Shown here in pieces: positions 41,083-46,370 of a stretch of DNA of 46,370 nucleotides; within the stretch, counting starts at the first letter, position 1, and every line of letters begins with the position of its first letter. The translations under genes were made by a program, and so were the position numbers. Source of the stretch: JALZAA01 sp035938395 (GTDB taxonomy: Bacteria; Actinomycetota; Acidimicrobiia; IMCC26256; JACDBD01); assembly GCA_035938395.1 (NCBI GenBank), contig DASZGY010000138.1:1-46370 (forward strand), given 5' to 3'. The notes under the pieces are model-generated. The model searched no databases, was not told the DNA's origin, and was given only the letters and a program-made list of their open reading frames with translations.

Positions 41083-44000
41083 ATGGCGAGTGGGGAATCG
41101 CCCGGCACGCAGGCGCTCCGGGGACACGGCGAAGAGAGCGGTGGGGCGCTTCGCACCGAGATCCCGACGGTCGCCGCGGTCGTCGTGACCCGGAACCCGG
41201 GGCCGCGGCTGGAGCGGGCGCTGCAGTCGCTCGGCAGCCAGGACTATCCGAGCGTGGCGGTGCTCGTCGTCGACGCGGCGTCGGAGCACGACCCGGGCGA
41301 GCGCGTCACCGGCGCCCTGCCGGATGCGTTCGTGCACCGGGTGCCCCAGTCGAGCTTCGCGGCGGCGGCCAACGAAGCGCTCTACACCGTCCGGAACGCC
41401 ACCTTCCTCCTGATTTGCCACGACGACGTCGTGTTCGACCCGGGGGTGGTGCGCCTCATGCTCGAGGAGGCATACCGGTCGAACGCCGGCATCGTCGGCC
41501 CGAAGATCGTCGACGCCGACAATCCCGAGGTGCTGCTGGAGGTCGGGCGCAGCATCGACCAATTCGGCAACCCGCACACGGGGATCGAGCCCGGCGAGCT
41601 CGACCAGGCCCAGCACGACGCCGTTCGCGACGTCTTCTACGTGTCGGACGCGGCCATGTTCGTGCGGACCGACCTGTTCCACGAGCTCGGCGGGTTCGAC
41701 GCGTCGCTGTTCCCCGGAGCCGAGGACATCGACTTGTGTTGGCGCGCTCGGCTCGCGGGCGCCCGGGTCTTGGTGGCTCCCGAAGCTCGGGTGCAACAAC
41801 CCGAGGCCGCGAGGAACCGTGGCGACGGCGCCGCCGCCGACCCCGTCGCCGCGGCGCGCAACCGCGTCCGAACCCTGCTCACGCTGTCGTCGGCGAGGAC
41901 GTTGCTGTGGGTCGTGCCGGCCGGGGTCGCAGCGTCGTTCGTCGAGGCGTTCCTGCTGACCATCACGTTGCGCCGCGGGCGTGTCCGCTCGACGCTCGGC
42001 GCCTGGTGGTGGAACCTGCGCCACTTCCGCGAGATCGGGCGAGGGCGGCGGCGAGCGCGCCAGGGTCGTCGCATCGACGACCGCGACCTACGCCAGCTCC
42101 GGGCGCGAGGTACGCGGATGCGCGGGTTCGTGGCCGAGCACGTCGCGTCGGACGACCGCGTGCGCTCCATCGCTGACGCGAGCCGCTCCGCGGTCAGCGC
42201 CGCGACAGAAAGCACCCGTCAGCCGCTCTTCGCGCTGGCCGCGCTACTGGCGCTCGTCTGGGTCGTCGGCTCACGTCACCTGCTCACCGGCGGCGTCCCG
42301 GCCGTCGGGACGTTCGCGCGATGGCCGGGGATCGTCGACACGCTGTCGACATATGCGTCGGGTTGGCGGTACACGGGCCTCGGCTCGTCGACCGCGGCGC
42401 CCCCGGGGCTCGTGGCGATGGCCGGCCTCACGACGGCGGTGTTCGGCGCCGCCGGCCTCGCCCACACGCTCGTGGTGGTCCTCGCGTTCCCGGTCGGCGC
42501 GTACGGCGCGTACCGGTTCACGCGCGGTATCACGCAGGAGTTCGCGCCCTCCGCCGTCGCCGGCCTCGCGTACGCGCTCAACCCCGTCCCGCGGAACGCG
42601 ATCGCCGCCGGACGGCTCGGGCCGCTCGCGTTGTTCGCGCTGGGACCGTTTCTGATCTCGATCGCGCTCCGACGCGCCGATCCGGTACGAGGAGTGCAGC
42701 AACGCCGACGCACACTCACCGGGCTGCTCGGGCTCGGTGCGCTGCTCGCGTTTACGACCGCCTGGTATCAGCTCGCCCCTCTCCTGCTGCTCGCGGCGGC
42801 CGCAGCGATCATGGTCGCGGCGCCGCTCGTCGGCGGCTTCCGCATCGGCGTGCGGATGCTGGTCGCGTCGGCGATCGCCGTCGTCATCGCGGCCGTGCTG
42901 CTGGTGCCGTGGTCGCTCGCGCTGCTCGGTGCCGGGGACGATCCCGCCTCGCTCGGCTTCTCGTTCCGACCCCGCCTCGACCTGGTCGACGTGTTGCGCT
43001 TCCACAGCGGCCCCGCCGGCGGCGGATGGGCCGCCTGGGGCTTCGTGGCGGCGGGCGCGCTCGCGCTGATCGTCGGCCGCGGACCGCGCTTCGCGTGGGC
43101 GACGCGCGCCTGGATCATGGCGCTCATCGGGTGGGCGCTCGTCTGGTTGCCGGCACGCTTCGCGCCGGACGTCTCGGTCCCGGCGCCCGAGGCCGCCCTC
43201 TCGCTCGCGGCGCTGGGCGTGGCGCTGGCCGCGGGGCTGGGAGTGAGCGTGTTCGTCGAGGACGTCCGCGGGCGCGGCCTCGGCGCCCGCCAGGCGGTGG
43301 CGGTGCTCGCCGCCGCCGGTTTCGTGCTCGGGGTGCTCGGCTTCACGGCGGACGCCGGCGACGGACGCTGGGGCGCACCGGACGGTGACTGGCCGGCGGC
43401 GCTCGCGTTCCTGCAGACGGAGAGGGACAGCGGAGGATTCCGGGTGCTGTGGGTGGGAGACCCGAGTCTGCTCCCGCTGGATCCGTTCGTGACCGGCGAC
43501 GGGACGGGCTACTCGCTCACCCGGAACGGCTCCGGGGACGCCCAGGAGCTCTGGCGAGCCCCGTCCGGGCGGGCCGACGGCCTCGTCGGCGACGCCGTCG
43601 AGCTCGCCGCCGGAGGTCGCACCGATCGTCTCGGTCATCTCGTCGCGCCGATGAGCGTCCGCTACATCGCGATGCCGAGCCGAGCCGGTCCCGGGGCGAC
43701 CCCCCAGGCGCCGCCGGCGCGGCTGCCCGGTGCGCTCGCGAGCCAACTCGACCTCGCCCGCCTCGAGGCGCCGCCGGGTCTCGCGCTGTACGAGAACACC
43801 GCCTGGATCCCGACGCCCGGCACGGTTCGCTCCGCGAACGTCGATCGGGTGCCGCTCGGCTCGAAGAACCCGACCGGCGCGGCGCTGCGCGCCGACGTCG
43901 GCCGTGTCAACGCGGTGCGCGGGTCGCCCTCTGCGTCCGCGCCGACCGGTCCCGGACTGGTGCTGTGGAGTGAGGCGTTCGACGGCGACTGGAGCGCGAC

Positions 44001-44223
44001 GGTCGGGGGGAAGGCGCTCCGCCACGTGAAGCCGTTCGGATGGGCGAACGGCTTCGATGCACGCGCACGAGGCTCCGTGTCGATCGACTACGGCGGTCAG
44101 CTCCGTCGCTACGGGATGATCGCGCTCCAGGCGGTGCTGGTCCTGGCGTTCCTCGTCGTCGTGTGGCGCAGCAGTGCCTCACGACGTGCGCGTCCACCGC
44201 GGGTCCGGCGGCAGAGCCCGTGA
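41083..44223 (+). CDS. Giant GT2 glycosyltransferase fused to a multi-span membrane domain
   Basis: A 1046-residue protein. Residues about 27-270 are a GT-A/GT2 domain: TVAAVVVTRNPGPRLERALQSL, VDAASEHDPG in the usual DDGS place, CHDDVVFDPG, and GGFDASLFPGAEDIDLCWRARLAG. A first membrane span (TLLWVVPAGVAASFVEAFLL) and a basic linker follow. From about 385 to 760 there are roughly ten membrane helices resembling GT-C transferases. A large outer domain (from about 760) and a last helix near the C-terminus end the protein. Such fusions are found beside cofD/fbi genes in actinobacteria; their glycan is not known to me. The nucleotide-binding loop departs from the DDGS consensus. The next gene overlaps the stop. 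Confidence 0.82.
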   Translation: MASGESPGTQALRGHGEESGGALRTEIPTVAAVVVTRNPGPRLERALQSLGSQDYPSVAVLVVDAASEHDPGERVTGALPDAFVHRVPQSSFAAAANEALYTVRNATFLLICHDDVVFDPGVVRLMLEEAYRSNAGIVGPKIVDADNPEVLLEVGRSIDQFGNPHTGIEPGELDQAQHDAVRDVFYVSDAAMFVRTDLFHELGGFDASLFPGAEDIDLCWRARLAGARVLVAPEARVQQPEAARNRGDGAAADPVAAARNRVRTLLTLSSARTLLWVVPAGVAASFVEAFLLTITLRRGRVRSTLGAWWWNLRHFREIGRGRRRARQGRRIDDRDLRQLRARGTRMRGFVAEHVASDDRVRSIADASRSAVSAATESTRQPLFALAALLALVWVVGSRHLLTGGVPAVGTFARWPGIVDTLSTYASGWRYTGLGSSTAAPPGLVAMAGLTTAVFGAAGLAHTLVVVLAFPVGAYGAYRFTRGITQEFAPSAVAGLAYALNPVPRNAIAAGRLGPLALFALGPFLISIALRRADPVRGVQQRRRTLTGLLGLGALLAFTTAWYQLAPLLLLAAAAAIMVAAPLVGGFRIGVRMLVASAIAVVIAAVLLVPWSLALLGAGDDPASLGFSFRPRLDLVDVLRFHSGPAGGGWAAWGFVAAGALALIVGRGPRFAWATRAWIMALIGWALVWLPARFAPDVSVPAPEAALSLAALGVALAAGLGVSVFVEDVRGRGLGARQAVAVLAAAGFVLGVLGFTADAGDGRWGAPDGDWPAALAFLQTERDSGGFRVLWVGDPSLLPLDPFVTGDGTGYSLTRNGSGDAQELWRAPSGRADGLVGDAVELAAGGRTDRLGHLVAPMSVRYIAMPSRAGPGATPQAPPARLPGALASQLDLARLEAPPGLALYENTAWIPTPGTVRSANVDRVPLGSKNPTGAALRADVGRVNAVRGSPSASAPTGPGLVLWSEAFDGDWSATVGGKALRHVKPFGWANGFDARARGSVSIDYGGQLRRYGMIALQAVLVLAFLVVVWRSSASRRARPPRVRRQSP

Positions 44224-45749
44224 ACGCCCCCCGCGGGACGCCGCGCCGTCCTCCGGCCCGCCGCGGCGGCCGGCCCGCGCCCAGAACCGGACGCGACCAA
44301 CGACGGCTCCTCGTGCTCCTGGTCGTCGGCGGCTGCATCGCGGTCGCCGCCGCCTTCGGCGTCAGGAGCACCGGCGCGGCGCCGGCGACGAGCACCGCCG
44401 GCGCGGTCGCGCAGGCCGTCCCGACCGTCGCCGGCGCCGACACCGTGTCGGCGACCTGGTACTGCGCCGAGGGAACCGGCGCGCCCGGCGGTCGCGCCGA
44501 CGAGACCATCCTCATCGCCAACGAAGGCGACGCCGAAGCGAGCGCAGTCGTCACCGTGATGCCGGGCGGGCAGGCGGGCCCTGAATCGCGGCAGGTGACC
44601 GTGCCGCGGGGCGCGCAGGTGCGCGTCTCGGTGTCGAGCGTGCTCCAGGCGCCCGAGCAACCCGGCGACGCGGGTCTGATCGTCGGGCCGGGAGTCGTCG
44701 TCGAGGTGTTCGGTGGTCGGTCGGTGGTCGAGCACGAGATCGAGGGGGAGAACGATCTGGCGGTCGGGCCGTGCGCGCGTCAGGCGGGGACCGACTGGTA
44801 CTTCGCGGGAGGAACCACCGAGCGCGGCGCCCAAGAGAACGCCGCGCTCTTCAACCCCTTTCCCGATGACGCGATCGTCGATCTGACGTTCGCGACCGAC
44901 GCCGGCTTCATCGCACCCGCCGACCTCCAGTCGATCGCCGTGCCGCGGCGCAGCCGGATCACCGTGCCCATCGGCAATTTCGTGCTTCGCCAGGCGCAGG
45001 TTGCATTGCACGCGCACGTACGCACCGGGCGCATCGTCGCCGAACGGTCAACGGCGTTCACGGCCGAGAACGAGACGCGCCGCGGGCTCACGCTGTCGCT
45101 CGGCGCGCCGCGTCCGGAATCGTCCTGGAGCGTGCCCGGAGTGGTGCCGGAAGACGGGGCTTTGCACTCCGTGCTCGTCGCCAACTTCGATCCCGCCGCC
45201 ACCGAGGTCGAGATCTCCCCCCGCTCCGAGCAACAGCCGCCGGCGAGCCCCAAGAGGGTGCCGGTGGGTGGGCGTTCGGTCGCCGCCGTCGACCTCGCGT
45301 CGCTCGGCGGTCCGGAGGCGCCGTTCGCCGTCGACGTACGGACCACACGCCCGTCGCCGGTCGTGGTCGAAGAGTTGGCGTCGTGGGGACCGCCGAACGC
45401 CGCCACGGGGTCCGCGACGTCGCTGGGCAGCCCCGTGCGCGCGCGGGGCTGGACGTTTGCCGTCGGCCGGCTGGCACCGGAGGACGTGGCCACGATCAGT
45501 GTCTTCAATCCGGGTCCTGGTCGGGCGACGGTGAAGCTGCTCGCGTACGCGTCGGGTGGGGGAGCTGCACCGGGCAGCGTGGGCGAGCTCGCGGTGCCGG
45601 CGCGCAGCCAGGCGCAGTTCGACCTCAGCGACCTCGGCGTGGCTCCCGACCAGGTCGTCGTCGTGCGCGCCGACGCGCCCGTCGTGGCCGCCCGTCGGAT
45701 CCTCGGCCCCACCGGCGCGTCACTCGCGCTCGGTGTCGCGGAGCCCTGA
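44220..45749 (+). CDS. DUF5719-like secreted/anchored beta-sandwich protein
   Basis: A 509-residue protein. After an Arg/Pro-rich start comes one membrane helix (LLVLLVVGGCIAVAAAFGV). The exported part opens VSATWYCAEGTGAPGGRADETILIANEGD and has about four copies of a beta-rich unit with 'N(P/E)...A.V.V...PGG' and 'VPRGAQVRVSV' like strands (again near LFNPFPDD, VANFDPAATEV, VFNPGPGRATV). This matches the pattern of DUF5719 proteins. Function is unknown; the fixed pairing with the upstream GT2 fusion (GTGA overlap) suggests a shared envelope role. Confidence 0.75.
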   Translation: MNAPRGTPRRPPARRGGRPAPRTGRDQRRLLVLLVVGGCIAVAAAFGVRSTGAAPATSTAGAVAQAVPTVAGADTVSATWYCAEGTGAPGGRADETILIANEGDAEASAVVTVMPGGQAGPESRQVTVPRGAQVRVSVSSVLQAPEQPGDAGLIVGPGVVVEVFGGRSVVEHEIEGENDLAVGPCARQAGTDWYFAGGTTERGAQENAALFNPFPDDAIVDLTFATDAGFIAPADLQSIAVPRRSRITVPIGNFVLRQAQVALHAHVRTGRIVAERSTAFTAENETRRGLTLSLGAPRPESSWSVPGVVPEDGALHSVLVANFDPAATEVEISPRSEQQPPASPKRVPVGGRSVAAVDLASLGGPEAPFAVDVRTTRPSPVVVEELASWGPPNAATGSATSLGSPVRARGWTFAVGRLAPEDVATISVFNPGPGRATVKLLAYASGGGAAPGSVGELAVPARSQAQFDLSDLGVAPDQVVVVRADAPVVAARRILGPTGASLALGVAEP

Positions 45750-45758
45750 TCCGGAGCG

Positions 45759-46370
45759 CTACTGGCTCGCGCGCTCCTGATCCTGCTGCATCGCCCGCAC
45801 GACAGCCTCGAAGATCTTGGCCGCGTCGGCGTCGAGGTGGTCCCGCGCTCGGTACAGCACGTACGCGCCGAGGAACACGGGCGGAGACACGAGGAGGAAC
45901 GCGATGCGGAGGTTGAACACGTCCGCCAGGGCGCCGACGATGATCGGCGCGGCGGCGGCGCCGAACACGATCGAGACGAGGTTGAACGCGCCGAAGCCGG
46001 CGCCGCGGAGATGCGCGGGAACCGCGTCGGCGAGGCCGGCCCGGAGCGCCGGGACGGCGATCCACACCGTGAACATGCCGGCGAGCTCGAGCGCGAACGA
46101 GACGACGAACGGCATCGGCAGGTAGGAGATCGTGAACAGGGCGGTGCCGACCGCGATGCAGTAGGCGGGGATGACGACGCGTGCGCCGCGAATACGCCGG
46201 GCGTACCGATCGGCGATCGAACCGCCGAGGAGCAGCCCGGGGATGCCGCCCGCCAGCACGATGAGACCGACGGCGGCCGTCGCCTGTCCCTGAGTCAGGC
46301 CCGAGAAGCGGCGGTGGAACTCGGGCAGCCATGCGCCGATGCCCGTGATCGTGAACATGAACGCGCCAAC
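45759..46370 (-). CDS. MFS transporter, C-terminal part (5' end outside window)
   Basis: Over 200 residues of a major facilitator protein; the open frame continues past 46370. Membrane helices include ATAAVGLIVLAGGIPGLLLGG, VVIPAYCIAVGTALFTIS, FVVSFALELAGMFTVWIAVPALRAG, and AFNLVSIVFGAAAAPIIVGAL. The MFS loop motif appears as GGSIADRYARR. The C-terminus is an acidic cytoplasmic tail. The lineage looks like spinster/phthalate-type transporters, but the substrate cannot be told. It converges with the DUF5719-like gene (9-bp gap). Confidence 0.85.
   Translation of the reverse strand, partial: VGAFMFTITGIGAWLPEFHRRFSGLTQGQATAAVGLIVLAGGIPGLLLGGSIADRYARRIRGARVVIPAYCIAVGTALFTISYLPMPFVVSFALELAGMFTVWIAVPALRAGLADAVPAHLRGAGFGAFNLVSIVFGAAAAPIIVGALADVFNLRIAFLLVSPPVFLGAYVLYRARDHLDADAAKIFEAVVRAMQQDQERASQ

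Noticed and set aside
41083..44223. Possibility that the 1046-residue protein is two genes joined by a missed stop
   Set aside because: The frame is continuous, the linker after the first helix is a plausible basic cytosolic loop, and no ribosome-binding site with an internal start is evident; similar fusions are known in actinobacteria.

Overview
This window is very GC-rich, densely packed chromosomal DNA. The gene content points to a high-GC Actinomycetota, and I infer an Acidimicrobiia-type lineage. The reasons are GTG and TTG starts, F420 biosynthesis genes, an LCP (LytR-CpsA-Psr) cell-wall ligase, a MurA with Asp in place of the catalytic Cys, an actinobacterial biotin-carboxylase/BCCP fusion, a DUF5719-like secreted protein, and TANNNT -10 boxes placed for leaderless transcripts. 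I see no insertion sequence, prophage, CRISPR array, tRNA or rRNA. Taxonomy is an inference from gene content.

Layout. 1-503 (-): start of a GT39-like membrane glycosyltransferase, cut by the window edge. 504-682: divergent control region with a TTGACG-N17-TACATT promoter and a perfect CRP-type palindrome over the predicted transcription start. 683-8111 (+): complete ATP synthase operon (atpZ-like, atpI-like, atpB, E, F, H, A, G, D, C), followed by a secreted TIM-barrel-like protein (8166-9086). 9103-10092 (-): class II fructose-1,6-bisphosphatase. 10219-12470 (+): acyl-CoA mutase large subunit with isobutyryl-CoA-mutase-type active-site residues, plus a methyltransferase. 12477-15561 (-): GT4, methyltransferase and alpha/alpha-toroid operon. 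15624-21886 (+): alpha/beta hydrolase, class III nucleotide cyclase, two crotonases, fosfomycin-resistant-type MurA, NifU-type Fe-S protein, MeaB GTPase and a GNAT enzyme. 21887-22834 (-): GalT-like protein. 22872-24242 (+): LpdA-like flavoprotein. 24347-26954 (-): PhzF and biotin carboxylase/BCCP. 27000-27734 (+): BirA. 27749-29889 (-): PabC and PabB. 29979-38148 (+): cell-envelope polysaccharide locus (LCP ligase, UDP-glucose dehydrogenase, UDP-xylose synthase, two GT2 enzymes, a His-rich anchored protein, a sugar nucleotidyltransferase and an epimerase). 38162-40422 (-): F420 genes (fbiA, cofE and a separate nitroreductase). 40504-40884 (-): amphipathic-helix protein. 41083-45749 (+): giant GT2/membrane fusion and DUF5719-like protein. 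45759-46370 (-): partial MFS transporter.

How it fits together. Acyl-CoA metabolism recurs: the mutase with its MeaB GTPase, two crotonases, and the carboxylase beside the ligase that biotinylates it. Envelope building is the second theme: MurA, LCP, UDP-glucuronate to UDP-xylose, WbbL-like and polyprenyl-phosphate GT2 enzymes, and the GT2/DUF5719 pair. The order LCP - GT2 - nucleotidyltransferase - epimerase - fbiB parts - fbiA resembles the mycobacterial Rv3261-Rv3267 neighbourhood, and atp - murA resembles Rv1304-Rv1315.

The strongest unusual signals are regulatory. About eight genes have a TANNNT box ending 6-8 nt before the start codon with no Shine-Dalgarno sequence, which also fixes several starts. 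Two GTGA-N6-TCAC dyads occur at divergent promoters, and a class III cyclase is encoded in the same window. Further points are an acyl-CoA mutase probably misnamed if called methylmalonyl-CoA mutase, a meaB gene whose only well-placed start is AUA, and a -10 element shared by both strands between the carboxylase and BirA genes.
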